The notes under the pieces: generated by a model
The model's database searches: none
What the model saw: the letters and a program-made list of their open reading frames with translations, nothing else
Told to the model about the DNA's origin: nothing
Position numbers and translations under genes: made by a program
In this document: positions 28,512 through 37,344 of the stretch, piece after piece
How the letters are laid out: every line of letters starts with the position of its first letter
How positions within the stretch are numbered: the first letter of the stretch is position 1
Origin: an alpha proteobacterium AAP38
Lineage (GTDB): Bacteria > Pseudomonadota > Alphaproteobacteria > Azospirillales > Azospirillaceae
Direction: 5' to 3'
Length of the DNA: 64,000 bases
Assembly: GCA_001296005.1 (NCBI GenBank)
Contig: LJHR01000009.1
Location: 124,001-188,000, forward strand

Positions 28512-31500
28512 CTACCGTCCCCGCTCCGCCGTCTGAGTATCGGCGTTCAGCAGCGGGTTCAGCGCGGGGGCCAGTATCTTCAGCAACTGTGAGGGCAGGG
28601 CGGAGGTGAACCGGTACTCCGCCGCTTCCGGCCCATGCACATGTGCCGTGATCACGCCGAAAAAGCGGTCGCCGATATAGAAGACGAAGGTGGCGGTGCG
28701 GTTTACCACACGGCTTTCCAGGACAACCCCACCGGGGCCATAGCGTTCGAAACGATGGTCGCCCGTGCCCGTCTTGCCACCGATGGGCATTTCGGCGCCG
28801 TCGGCAGCGGTGAAGGCGCCCTTCACACGGCGCGCGGTGCCATTATCCACGATATCGCGCAGGTGGCGGCGCACGACGCGGGCGACCGACGGTTCCATCA
28901 CCTGCTCTGCCCCGTCCAGCAGCTTGGCCGGCACAAAGCTGGTCTCATACGGCGTGCCGGTCGCAAAATGCAGGCGGCCCACGCGCAAGGTGGGCAGGCG
29001 CACACCGTCATTCAGGATGATGCCCATCAGTTCGGCGAGTGCACCGGGCCGGTCGGCCGAACTGCCGATGGAGGTGGCGTAGCTGGCGATCAGGCTGCCG
29101 AATGGGTAGCCAAGGCGCGTCCATTCCTCATGAATGCGGTTGAACGCCTCTTCCTCCAGCACGATGCCGATGCGCGTATCCTGCGCCTGTTTGGAGCGGG
29201 AGGTGAACAGCCATTTATAGCTTTCCTGGCGCGGCACGCTGCTGTCTTTCAGCATCTCCCCGCGCTGTGCCTGCCGGCTGTCCTGAAGATAGCCGACCAG
29301 CCACAGTTCCAGCGGATGCACGCCCACAATATAGCCCCGGTCGTTCAGCGACCAATTGTCGGGGTTATAGCGGTCAAACAGCGCCTTCACCTGTGCCTCC
29401 GGCGGGCCGCCGGCGGGCATATGCCGGTTCAGGAAGACGCCCAGATCCTCTGCCGTGGCATTGGGCAGGGCGGAGCGGAAAATGACCGACAGCCGGTCCG
29501 GCGTGGCCCGGATACGCTTGGCCAGCTTGTCCAGGGCCGCTTCGGGCTCCAGCCCCTTATAGTCGGTCCAGAACTTGTTCAGGTAGGCGCTACCCTCCTG
29601 ATCCGCGAACTGCGCCAGATAGGTGCGGCGGGCCGGGTGGCGGGGATCATCCATCAAATCGTCGCGGCTGTCCGGCCCCTCGGCGATGTAATGGTTCACG
29701 ATGTCCCGCATCATGCGGATGAAGACAAGGTTGACGGAATGGCGGAACGCCTCTGACACGGTGATGACCTTGCCATCATCCTTGTCGTCGAAATTCCCGA
29801 AACTGTGCAGGCCGCCGCCCGTGAAGAAGCGTTCGGCGGGGCTGGCCGAATATTCCCGCTCCATGGCAAGGTCCAGCAGGGGGGCGATGCCGATGCTGGG
29901 GTTGGCCGCCATGGTACGCAGCACCCATTGCGTCAGCCGGTCGGGCGCCTCCAGCGCTGCCGCCTCCAACTCATAGCTTTCCCGCGTGATGTAGCGGGCA
30001 TGCAGCCGGGAGATGATTTCGAGATAGGTGACCAGCGTACGCAGCTTGGCCGTGGAGCCAAGGTCGAGCTTGGCCCCCTCATTCAGATCCAGCGGCTGGG
30101 GCAGCGTGTCGACCTGCACCCGGACCAGGTTCGCCTCTGCGGTGCGTTCAAACAGGGTGACGGAATAGACGATGCGGGCCGGATCGGCATTGTTCAGCAG
30201 CCGGTCACCGACCAGGCCTAAGGCCCCCGCCTGTGCCGGGTCGGCCAGTTTCTTCAGCGTCTCTGTCACCCGCGCCTGTGTCGGCTGGTCCAGGGTGGTG
30301 TCGACGGCAAGGTCCAGCCGGTCCAGCGCATAAAGGCTGGGCACACCCAACATGCCCAGCAGCCGGGCGCGGATGGCGTTGGTGGCCTTCTGCTCCACAA
30401 AGCTGGGTTCGGGGATGTCGGGCGGCGCTTCCTTGAACCGCAGGGGGAAGAAGCGGGCGGCATCGGCCAGGGGCGCGGCGATGACGCCGGCGCGTTCCAG
30501 CAGGGTCAGGTGGGCATTCGCCAGATCATTCAACGCCTTGCGGCCATTGGCCCCCAGATAGGCCGATGGCCGGCGTTGGGCCAGCAGCAGGCTCAACACC
30601 TGTTTGTAGACAACGGCCTGGACCTGCAAATCCTCCTCGGTCCGGGGATGGCCGCGCAGGATGCGGTTGGCGATGGTGAAGTCGGTGCCGTACCAGGCCC
30701 AGAGACCATCCCCCAGCCCATTGACCTCCCCCACGCCGGGGCGGGCGGAAAGCGGGGTGGAGTTCAGGTAATCCACCAGGATCTGATGGCGCACCCGCGT
30801 GGTATCCGTCCCCCCCTTATAGGCGCGGACAGAGGCCGACATCATCTGCCGCAGCTTTTCTATCCCGCTGCCCGTTCGCCCCTCCGGCGAATGGCGGTAC
30901 TTCTCGATCTGGGTGGCAAGCGTGGAGCCGCCGGCGCGCGGGCTATCCGGGTCGATGAATTTCAGGGGGATATTGATGACGGCCAGACCGAACCGGTCCC
31001 ATTCCACCGCCGGATTGCGGTTGGGATATGTGGTGTCCAGCAGCTCCCGGTTCTCAATGAACAGCAGCGTGTCGGCCACCAGCTTCGGCACCTCGTTAAA
31101 CCCGGCATAGATGCGTTCGGGATAACGCGCGTCGAACAGGGGATTGCCCATCTGATCGCGGATGGACAGGCCGCCGGACGTCTTCTCCGCATAGGGCGCA
31201 AAGCCGCCGAAATCCATGTAGTCGCGCAGTTGCGGGCTGGGCCTTGCCTGCAAATCCACGCGGTAATCGGCGGCGATCAGCCGTTCCACGAAGCCGGGAA
31301 TGGCGGCATAGCCCAAGCGGGCATCATAGGGGCCCTGGCCCGGAAAGCGGATATCGGGATTTGGGCCGGGTTCCACGCGCCAAGTCAGGTCACGCCCATA
31401 CCGGGCCAGCACTTCTGACTGAAGGGCGGAGGTACGGCTTTCCTGCCACAGCGCGGCACCGGCACCGGTTGCCAGCGCCAGGGTCATGCCCCAGGTCATC

Positions 31501-31526
31501 CAGCGATAGAACCGTGCCGATGGCAT
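28512..31526 (-). CDS. Large class A-type penicillin-binding protein (GT51 plus transpeptidase)
   Basis: The protein has 1004 residues with an N-terminal membrane anchor (about 10-28). The GT51 domain shows LLFIENRELLDTTYPNRNPA, with E157 where the catalytic Glu is expected, and GGSTLATQIEKY. The usual EDRRFxxHxG is not kept. The transpeptidase domain has STAK (S near 492), a likely SVN in RHSVNLVF and GGKTGTGD (K near 917). It is longer than PBP1A/1C, with about 300 residues between SVN and KTG. It should polymerise and crosslink peptidoglycan. It is single, with 111 bases to gtrA. Confidence 0.85.
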   Translation of the reverse strand: MPSARFYRWMTWGMTLALATGAGAALWQESRTSALQSEVLARYGRDLTWRVEPGPNPDIRFPGQGPYDARLGYAAIPGFVERLIAADYRVDLQARPSPQLRDYMDFGGFAPYAEKTSGGLSIRDQMGNPLFDARYPERIYAGFNEVPKLVADTLLFIENRELLDTTYPNRNPAVEWDRFGLAVINIPLKFIDPDSPRAGGSTLATQIEKYRHSPEGRTGSGIEKLRQMMSASVRAYKGGTDTTRVRHQILVDYLNSTPLSARPGVGEVNGLGDGLWAWYGTDFTIANRILRGHPRTEEDLQVQAVVYKQVLSLLLAQRRPSAYLGANGRKALNDLANAHLTLLERAGVIAAPLADAARFFPLRFKEAPPDIPEPSFVEQKATNAIRARLLGMLGVPSLYALDRLDLAVDTTLDQPTQARVTETLKKLADPAQAGALGLVGDRLLNNADPARIVYSVTLFERTAEANLVRVQVDTLPQPLDLNEGAKLDLGSTAKLRTLVTYLEIISRLHARYITRESYELEAAALEAPDRLTQWVLRTMAANPSIGIAPLLDLAMEREYSASPAERFFTGGGLHSFGNFDDKDDGKVITVSEAFRHSVNLVFIRMMRDIVNHYIAEGPDSRDDLMDDPRHPARRTYLAQFADQEGSAYLNKFWTDYKGLEPEAALDKLAKRIRATPDRLSVIFRSALPNATAEDLGVFLNRHMPAGGPPEAQVKALFDRYNPDNWSLNDRGYIVGVHPLELWLVGYLQDSRQAQRGEMLKDSSVPRQESYKWLFTSRSKQAQDTRIGIVLEEEAFNRIHEEWTRLGYPFGSLIASYATSIGSSADRPGALAELMGIILNDGVRLPTLRVGRLHFATGTPYETSFVPAKLLDGAEQVMEPSVARVVRRHLRDIVDNGTARRVKGAFTAADGAEMPIGGKTGTGDHRFERYGPGGVVLESRVVNRTATFVFYIGDRFFGVITAHVHGPEAAEYRFTSALPSQLLKILAPALNPLLNADTQTAERGR

Positions 31527-31637
31527 GCGTGAAAAAGCTCCCCGAACCCCTTGTTATTGAAGCATGCATAGCATGGGCGCGAACGGGTCCGCCACCGGTG
31601 GCTTGCGCCCTCTGTCTTATGGACGTGCCCGGTCACA

Positions 31638-32075
31638 TCAGGCGTTGCGGAAGACCAGTTTCTTGGACAAGACAAAGTTGAAAACCAGCCCCGAAACGCT
31701 GCCCGCTGCCACCCCGGCATAGGGCAGCAGGGCCGTCAGCAGGTCTGGCCACAGGTCGATAGCGGCGATGACCCAGGGGCCGACCTTCAGCACCAGCACA
31801 TAGACGCCGTAATTCACCACGGCCCCCACAGCATTGGCCGCCAGGAACCGCGCCCATTGCCGGATGGCCCCACGCCGGCTGACGCCCGTGAAGGTGAATT
31901 GCCGGTTCATGTACCAGGTAAACGTCGCCGCCATCAGGTAGGAGAAGACGCGCCCGCCATAGGGGTCCAGCCCAAACAGATGCAGGGCCACGGCCAGCGA
32001 AGCCATGTCGACAAACAGGCCGCCAACGCCGATCAGGGCGAAGGTTGCGAACTGGCGGGAGACAGGTTTGCTCAT
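31638..32075 (-). CDS. GtrA-family membrane protein
   Basis: The protein has 145 residues with four transmembrane segments. QFATFALIGVGGLFVDMASL at the start and ATFTWYMNRQFTFTG in the middle are typical of GtrA, and the end reads GLVFNFVLSKKLVF. Family members flip lipid-linked sugars for O-antigen or teichoic acid decoration. No gtrB-type polyprenyl glycosyltransferase is adjacent. The ATG at 32075 is divergent from the rsmC-like gene. Confidence 0.9.
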   Translation of the reverse strand: MSKPVSRQFATFALIGVGGLFVDMASLAVALHLFGLDPYGGRVFSYLMAATFTWYMNRQFTFTGVSRRGAIRQWARFLAANAVGAVVNYGVYVLVLKVGPWVIAAIDLWPDLLTALLPYAGVAAGSVSGLVFNFVLSKKLVFRNA

Positions 32076-32175
32076 GATGGCCGGCGGCGTTGATGAAGTG
32101 GCCCTTTGCTACACGGTTTCGGGCGTGCGGTCACGCCACTCGACACCGGCGGGCGGATGGGTTACGCGTTCGGCC

Positions 32176-33189
32176 ATGTCCATCGCCAAAGCCCTCCACC
32201 ACCCGTTCGCCGCCGGCATGCTGCCCTTGCCGGTGTCGGGCTTCATCCTGAATGTACAGGCCGATGCCGAGCTGCCGCCCGGTCTGCGCGCCCTGACCTG
32301 TGTCACGGGGTTCAAGCCCGCGCATGAGGCGCTGACCCAGGCCGGGTTCCGCGTCGTGCAGACCCTGGCCGATGGCGATTATCAGGCGGGCTTGTGCCTG
32401 ATGACCAAGCATAAGGCCGAAAGCCTGACCAGCATCGCCCAGGCCTGGGACGCGCTGCCCGTTGGTGGCCTGCTGGTCTGTTCGGGCGATAATGATACGG
32501 GCGTCACCAGCCTGATGAAGGCGGTGAAAGAGGCGTTTGGGGAGGTGGAAAGCCTGTCCAAATACCATGCCCGCGTCTTCTGGTGGCGCAAGGGCGCCGG
32601 CGAGGCGCCGGCGGTTCTGGCTGATTGGCGGGCGGGCGCAGCTGTGCGCCCCGTGGCCGCCACGGGCTTCACCGCAGGTCCCGGCATGCATGGCTGGAAC
32701 AAGATCGATATCGGGTCGCGTCTGCTGGCGGCACAGTTTCCGGGTGCCATCCGGGGTCGCGTAGCCGATCTGGGGGCCGGTTGGGGCTACCTGTCGGCGG
32801 AACTGCTGCGCGCCGCACCGGGGCGGATCACGGGGCTGGATCTGTATGAGGCGGATGCAGCATCCCTGGCAGCGTCCGCCGTCAATGTGGCGCCGCTGGC
32901 CGGCGGCACGGTCCTGAAATACCATTGGGCCGATGTCACGGCGGGCCTGCCGCGTGGCCGGTTCGACTGGGTCATCACCAACCCGCCGTTTCACACCGGT
33001 AAAGCCACCGACGTGACCCTGGGCAGCCAGTTCATCACCCGTGCCGCGGAAGCGCTGGGCAGTGGCGGTACCATGCTGCTGGTCGCCAATAAACACCTGC
33101 CCTATGAGGCGGTGGTGGACAAGCACTTCAAGTCCCGCCGGACCGTTGCGGAAGCGGATGGATTCAAGGTGATTGAGGGGAAGCGGTAG
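32176..33189 (+). CDS. RsmC-like class I rRNA guanine-N2 methyltransferase
   Basis: The protein has 337 residues in two halves. A degenerate N-terminal methyltransferase-like domain (about 1-150) is followed by an active domain with SAM motif VADLGAGWGYLSAELL and the catalytic NPPFHTG, the layout of RsmC/RlmG. The probable target is G1207 of 16S rRNA. ATG 32176 (MSIAKALHHPF) is preferred; in-frame ATGs further upstream would run into the divergent gtrA. Confidence 0.88.
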   Translation: MSIAKALHHPFAAGMLPLPVSGFILNVQADAELPPGLRALTCVTGFKPAHEALTQAGFRVVQTLADGDYQAGLCLMTKHKAESLTSIAQAWDALPVGGLLVCSGDNDTGVTSLMKAVKEAFGEVESLSKYHARVFWWRKGAGEAPAVLADWRAGAAVRPVAATGFTAGPGMHGWNKIDIGSRLLAAQFPGAIRGRVADLGAGWGYLSAELLRAAPGRITGLDLYEADAASLAASAVNVAPLAGGTVLKYHWADVTAGLPRGRFDWVITNPPFHTGKATDVTLGSQFITRAAEALGSGGTMLLVANKHLPYEAVVDKHFKSRRTVAEADGFKVIEGKR

Positions 33190-33197
33190 GGGAGCGG

Positions 33198-33482
33198 CTA
33201 CGCGTCTTCCTGGCGCGACTGTGCGGCGTGCCATATGCGGAGGATGCCGATCTCTTCCGGTAGTATCTCGTAAACAATGATGAAGGGTGGTGTGGTCGTA
33301 AGCTCGCGCGTCGCTGGCAAAGCCCCTGGCCTCCCTTTGCCCGGAAACACCGCCAGACTTTTGGTTGCCAACAGCAGTTTCGACGCAAGCCTTTGTGCTG
33401 CGTGCGGGTTCTCCGCCGCGATGTAGGCGATATGCTGAAAGAAATCAGATGAGGCCTGCGGACGCCAAACCACCGTTCTCAT
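33198..33482 (-). CDS. RelE/ParE-family toxin
   Basis: The protein has 94 residues: MRTVVWRPQASSDFFQHIAYI, HAAQRLASKLLLATKSLAVFP, then FIIVYEILPEEIGILRIWHAAQSR, which is the standard ParE/RelE order of helix pair, mid-loop and C-terminal strands. ATG 33482 is preferred over TTG 33488. It follows the antitoxin by eight bases. It is convergent with the rsmC-like gene, eight bases from its stop. Confidence 0.88.
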   Translation of the reverse strand: MRTVVWRPQASSDFFQHIAYIAAENPHAAQRLASKLLLATKSLAVFPGKGRPGALPATRELTTTPPFIIVYEILPEEIGILRIWHAAQSRQEDA

Positions 33483-33490
33483 GCACAATG

Positions 33491-33697
33491 TCAGCGTAGG
33501 AGACGCGGGGTCGGTGGTGTAGCAGATAGATCGCCGGCAGCGACCTTGCGTATCCAGGCCTCAACCTCTTCATGCGGAATACCACGGGGGTCCGCCAAGG
33601 CCTCTTCCACTGCCGCTTTAAATGCTGCCATCTCTGCGGCATCCCTGGGCTGCCAGTCAGATTCGGCGTCAGGTCTATGTACAGGGCGCATGGTCAT
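33491..33697 (-). CDS. Small antitoxin paired with the RelE/ParE toxin
   Basis: The protein has 68 residues. An acidic helical segment AAEMAAFKAAVEEALADPRG precedes HEEVEAWIRKVAAGDL, a pattern common in antitoxins of small RelE/ParE pairs. There is no clear DNA-binding domain; autoregulation is not evident and no dyad was found upstream. ATGs at 33697 and 33691 are both possible starts. It is divergent from dapF, sharing a 138-base gap. Confidence 0.75.
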   Translation of the reverse strand: MTMRPVHRPDAESDWQPRDAAEMAAFKAAVEEALADPRGIPHEEVEAWIRKVAAGDLSATPPTPRLLR

Positions 33698-33835
33698 GCT
33701 CCGTGGCGGTTACTCATAATCTTGCATTAATCCGGTTGTGTTTCAACCCGTTCCCACGCCCTACGCCGCCTGTGCATTCCCGCCCCGTCCGCACCGCCGT
33801 TTACGCCTTGGCATCCGGGGCTTATATAAGGCGTC

Positions 33836-34693
33836 ATGACGATACCGTTTTTGAAGATGCACGGGCTTGGCAATGACTTTGTGGTCATCGACGCCCGCAC
33901 CCGGCCTGTCCCCCTGACGGCGGCACACGCGCGCGCCATTGGTGACCGCCGTCGTGGCGTGGGGTTTGATCAGTTGATCCTGATCGAACCGCCGCAGGAT
34001 CGGGCTGCCGACATTTTCATGCGTATCCTGAACCCCGATGGCAGCGAGGCAGGGGCCTGTGGCAACGCCACGCGCTGCGTCGCCTCGCTGGTGGGCATTG
34101 GCCTGGGCCGGGATGAACTGGTGATCCAGACTATTTCCGGTCTGCTGCGCTGCTGGCTGCATGCCGATGGCACCGTTACGGTCGATATGGGGCCGGCGCG
34201 GCTGGATTGGCAGCAGATCCCCGTGGCGGAAGCCTGTGACACCCTGCACCTGCCGGCCGCTGCCGGGCCGCTGTCTGACGGTGTCGGCGTCAATATGGGC
34301 AATCCGCATGCGGTGCATTTCGTGCCGGATGCAGAGGCGGTGGACCTGACCCAATGGGGTCCGCAACTGGAACGCCATCCCTTTTTTCCTGACCGCGCCA
34401 ATATAGAGGTGGTGAGCATCACCGGCCCCGCGTCGGTGCGCATGCGCGTCTGGGAGCGTGGGGCCGGGATTACCGATGCCTGTGGTTCGGGGGCCTGCGC
34501 CGTCGGTGTGGCCGCCATCCGCCGGGGTCTGGTGCAGGGCCGCCGCGTCGCCGTCACGCTGGATGGCGGTATCCTGAATATCGAATGGCGGGACGATGGC
34601 CATGTCCTGATGACGGGGCCTGTCGCCACCTCCTTTGCCGGGACCTTGGGACCGGAATTGCTGGGCCCCGAACTGCTTGGAGAGACGCTGTGA
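33836..34693 (+). CDS. dapF: Diaminopimelate epimerase
   Basis: The protein has 285 residues. The two catalytic cysteines are C75 in SEAGACGNATRC and one near 216 in DACGSGACAV. FLKMHGLGNDFVVIDA is the standard start. It converts LL- to meso-diaminopimelate for lysine and peptidoglycan. The C-terminus has a small duplication (LGPELLGPELLGETL). The stop overlaps the mtaB GTG by four bases (GTGA). Confidence 0.97.
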   Translation: MTIPFLKMHGLGNDFVVIDARTRPVPLTAAHARAIGDRRRGVGFDQLILIEPPQDRAADIFMRILNPDGSEAGACGNATRCVASLVGIGLGRDELVIQTISGLLRCWLHADGTVTVDMGPARLDWQQIPVAEACDTLHLPAAAGPLSDGVGVNMGNPHAVHFVPDAEAVDLTQWGPQLERHPFFPDRANIEVVSITGPASVRMRVWERGAGITDACGSGACAVGVAAIRRGLVQGRRVAVTLDGGILNIEWRDDGHVLMTGPVATSFAGTLGPELLGPELLGETL

Positions 34694-36027
34694 GCGTCGA
34701 TACCAGTCTGGCCGAGGCCGAGCATGTGCATGAAAGCGGCGAGGGCGGCCCGCCGGAAGTGACCGGCGGGCCGGGGGAGCCGACGCTGGTTACGTTCGGT
34801 TGCAGGCTCAATGCATATGAGTCCGAAGTGATGCGCACGCATGCGCGACAGGCCGGGCTGGATGATGTCGTCATCGTCAATACCTGTGCCGTGACGGCGG
34901 AGGCTGAGCGGCAGGCGCGGCAGACCATTCGCCGCCTGCGCCGCGAACGGCCGGGATCGAAGATCATCGTCACCGGCTGCGCCGCCCAGGTCAGCCCGGA
35001 GAAGTTCGCCGCCATGGGCGAGGTTGACCATGTGCTGGGCAATGACGCCAAGCTGACCGCCGCCCCCTGGGCCGAGTTCGGCACGGGTCAGGCCGAACGC
35101 GTGGTCGTCAACGACATCATGAGCGTGAAGGAAACCGCCGGCCACCTGATCCAGGGGATGGAGGGGCGGGCGCGGGCCTTCGTGCAGGTGCAGAATGGCT
35201 GCGACCATCGCTGCACCTTCTGCATCATCCCCTACGGCCGTGGCAATTCCCGGTCGGTCCCGATGGGGGAGATCGTCAATCAGGTCCGCGCCCTGGTGGA
35301 AAGCGGCTATAATGAGGTCGTGCTGACCGGGGTGGACGTCACCTCCTATGGCGCCGACCTGCCGGGCAAGCCCTCGCTGGGACAGATGGTGCGCCGCCTG
35401 CTGGCGCTGGTGCCCGATCTGCCGCGCCTGCGCCTGTCGTCGCTGGATGCCGTGGAAATGGATGATGATCTCTGGCGTCTGGTGGCCGACGAACCGCGCC
35501 TGATGCCGCATCTGCATCTGTCGCTTCAGGCCGGCGACGACATGATCTTGAAGCGCATGAAGCGCCGCCATCTGCGAGGCGATGCCATCGCCTTTGCCGA
35601 AAAGGCGCGGGCTTTGCGTCCCGATATGGTTTTCGGTGCCGACATCATCGCCGGCTTCCCCACCGAAACCGAAGAGATGTTCCAGAACAGCCTGAATATC
35701 GTGGAACAATGCGGCCTGACCTGGCTGCACGTCTTCCCCTACAGCCCCCGTCCCGGCACGCCCGCCGCCAAGATGCCGCAGGTTCCGGGACCAGTGCGCA
35801 AGGAACGTGCGGCCCGTCTGCGCGCCGCAGGCGACGCACAGGTGGCCCGTTATCTGGCGTCACAGGTGGGTCATTCCGCTAACGTATTGATCGAACGCAA
35901 GGGGCTGGGCCGCAATGAGGGCTTTGCCGAAGTGGCGCTTCCCGATCATTATGAACCCGGAACGATCATCCGCTGTACCATTACCGGCGTGGCCGGAACC
36001 CAACTGACCGCGCGAGTCCTCGACTGA
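34690..36027 (+). CDS. mtaB: tRNA t6A37 methylthiotransferase MtaB
   Basis: The protein has 445 residues from GTG 34690, which overlaps the dapF stop. It is a radical-SAM methylthiotransferase: N-terminal UPF0004 domain with TFGCRLNAYESEVM, VNTCAVTAEAE and VTGCAAQ (three Fe-S cysteines), the radical-SAM motif NGCDHRCTFCII, and a C-terminal TRAM-like end. GCRLN instead of GCQMN marks MtaB rather than MiaB. It makes ms2t6A in tRNAs. ftsY begins inside its stop codon. Confidence 0.95.
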   Translation: MSVDTSLAEAEHVHESGEGGPPEVTGGPGEPTLVTFGCRLNAYESEVMRTHARQAGLDDVVIVNTCAVTAEAERQARQTIRRLRRERPGSKIIVTGCAAQVSPEKFAAMGEVDHVLGNDAKLTAAPWAEFGTGQAERVVVNDIMSVKETAGHLIQGMEGRARAFVQVQNGCDHRCTFCIIPYGRGNSRSVPMGEIVNQVRALVESGYNEVVLTGVDVTSYGADLPGKPSLGQMVRRLLALVPDLPRLRLSSLDAVEMDDDLWRLVADEPRLMPHLHLSLQAGDDMILKRMKRRHLRGDAIAFAEKARALRPDMVFGADIIAGFPTETEEMFQNSLNIVEQCGLTWLHVFPYSPRPGTPAAKMPQVPGPVRKERAARLRAAGDAQVARYLASQVGHSANVLIERKGLGRNEGFAEVALPDHYEPGTIIRCTITGVAGTQLTARVLD

Positions 36028-37145
36028 TGCTGAACTGGTTCAAGAAGAAGCCGACCCCGGAAGCCCCGGCCCCGCAACCGGCCCCCGCGCCGGCACCCAT
36101 GGTGGAGCAGGTCGCTGTTGTAGAGCCGGTGGAAGCCGTGGAGGCGCCGGCCATTGTCGAGGCTGAACCGGTGCCCGTGCCGGCCCCGGCGGTTGAGGTG
36201 ATCCCGGAACTGGAAGACCAGCCGGAAAAGAAAAGCTGGTTCTCCCGTCTGAAGGATGGCCTATCCAAATCCACCAGCCGCCTGACCGAGGGCATTACCG
36301 GCATCTTCACCAAGAAGAAGCTGGATGATGAGGCGCTGGAGGAGCTGGAAGAGCTGCTGATCCGCGCCGACCTGGGTCCTGTCACGGCTGCCCGCCTGAC
36401 CGCCGGTCTGGCCAAGACGCGGTTCGGCAAGGAAGTGTCGGCCGAAGAGGTGAAGGATTACCTCGCCACCGAATTGCAGAAGATCGTGGAACCGGTGGCC
36501 CAGCCGCTGGTCATCGACGCGGGCAAGAAGCCGCATATCATCCTGCTGGTCGGCGTCAACGGCACCGGCAAGACCACCACCATCGGCAAGCTGGCCCGCC
36601 AGTTTCGGGACGAAGGCAAGACGGTCTGGCTGGCCGCTGGTGACACGTTCCGCGCCGCTGCCGTGGCACAGTTGAAGGTCTGGGGCGAACGTACCGGTTG
36701 CCCCGTGATCGCCCGCGATACGGGGGCGGATGCAGCGGGCCTGGCCTATGACGCCGTCGAGCAGGCGACTAAGGCGGGCGCCGATGTCCTGCTGATCGAT
36801 ACGGCGGGCCGGTTGCAGAACAAGGCTGGCCTGATGGAAGAACTGCGCAAGATCGTGCGCGTCATCAAGAAGCTGAACCCCGAGGCACCGCACACCACCC
36901 TGCTGACCCTGGACGCCACCACGGGCCAGAACGCGCATAGCCAGATCGAAGTGTTCAAGGACATGGTGTCCATCAATGGCCTGGTTCTGACCAAGCTGGA
37001 CGGGTCGGCGCGCGGCGGTGTGCTGGTGGCCCTGGCGGAACGGTTCAAGCTGCCGGTCCATGCCATCGGCGTGGGTGAGGGCGTCTACGATTTGCGCCCG
37101 TTTGAGGCGCGGGGCTTTACCCGCGCCCTGGTCGGGCTGGAGTAA
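36027..37145 (+). CDS. ftsY: Signal recognition particle receptor FtsY
   Basis: The protein has 372 residues. The N-terminal A-domain is Pro/Glu/Val-rich and short (about 1-70). The NG domain follows with [15 protein letters not shown] (G1), [11 protein letters not shown] (G2), LLIDTAGR (G3) and [10 protein letters not shown] (G4). It receives SRP-ribosome complexes at the membrane. It overlaps the mtaB stop by one base (TGATG). Its last 29 bases overlap the convergent DUF2256 gene. Confidence 0.97.
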   Translation: MLNWFKKKPTPEAPAPQPAPAPAPMVEQVAVVEPVEAVEAPAIVEAEPVPVPAPAVEVIPELEDQPEKKSWFSRLKDGLSKSTSRLTEGITGIFTKKKLDDEALEELEELLIRADLGPVTAARLTAGLAKTRFGKEVSAEEVKDYLATELQKIVEPVAQPLVIDAGKKPHIILLVGVNGTGKTTTIGKLARQFRDEGKTVWLAAGDTFRAAAVAQLKVWGERTGCPVIARDTGADAAGLAYDAVEQATKAGADVLLIDTAGRLQNKAGLMEELRKIVRVIKKLNPEAPHTTLLTLDATTGQNAHSQIEVFKDMVSINGLVLTKLDGSARGGVLVALAERFKLPVHAIGVGEGVYDLRPFEARGFTRALVGLE

Positions 37146-37302
37146 CGGTGGTACCGCCCGTCCGGTCCGGCACCTTGCCGCGCCGGCAGGCATCGGAACA
37201 ATATTTCACCTGCTCCCAATCGCGCGCCCATTTGCGCCGCCAGGTGAAGGGCCGACCGCATTGGATGCAGGTCTTGGTCGGCAGGTTGGTCTTGTGATGC
37301 AT
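37117..37302 (-). CDS. DUF2256 small zinc-finger protein
   Basis: The protein has 61 residues. It carries the DUF2256 signature [20 protein letters not shown] followed by [10 protein letters not shown]; four cysteines (two CxxC-type pairs) likely bind one zinc. A basic C-terminal tail follows. ATG 37302 (MHHKTNLP) fits the family start. The function is unknown. It overlaps the 3' end of ftsY on the opposite strand. Confidence 0.88.
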   Translation of the reverse strand: MHHKTNLPTKTCIQCGRPFTWRRKWARDWEQVKYCSDACRRGKVPDRTGGTTVTPARPGRG

Positions 37303-37344
37303 GATGGTCCTGTCAGGCGCTGTCGCCCCTGACATGGCGCGTCT

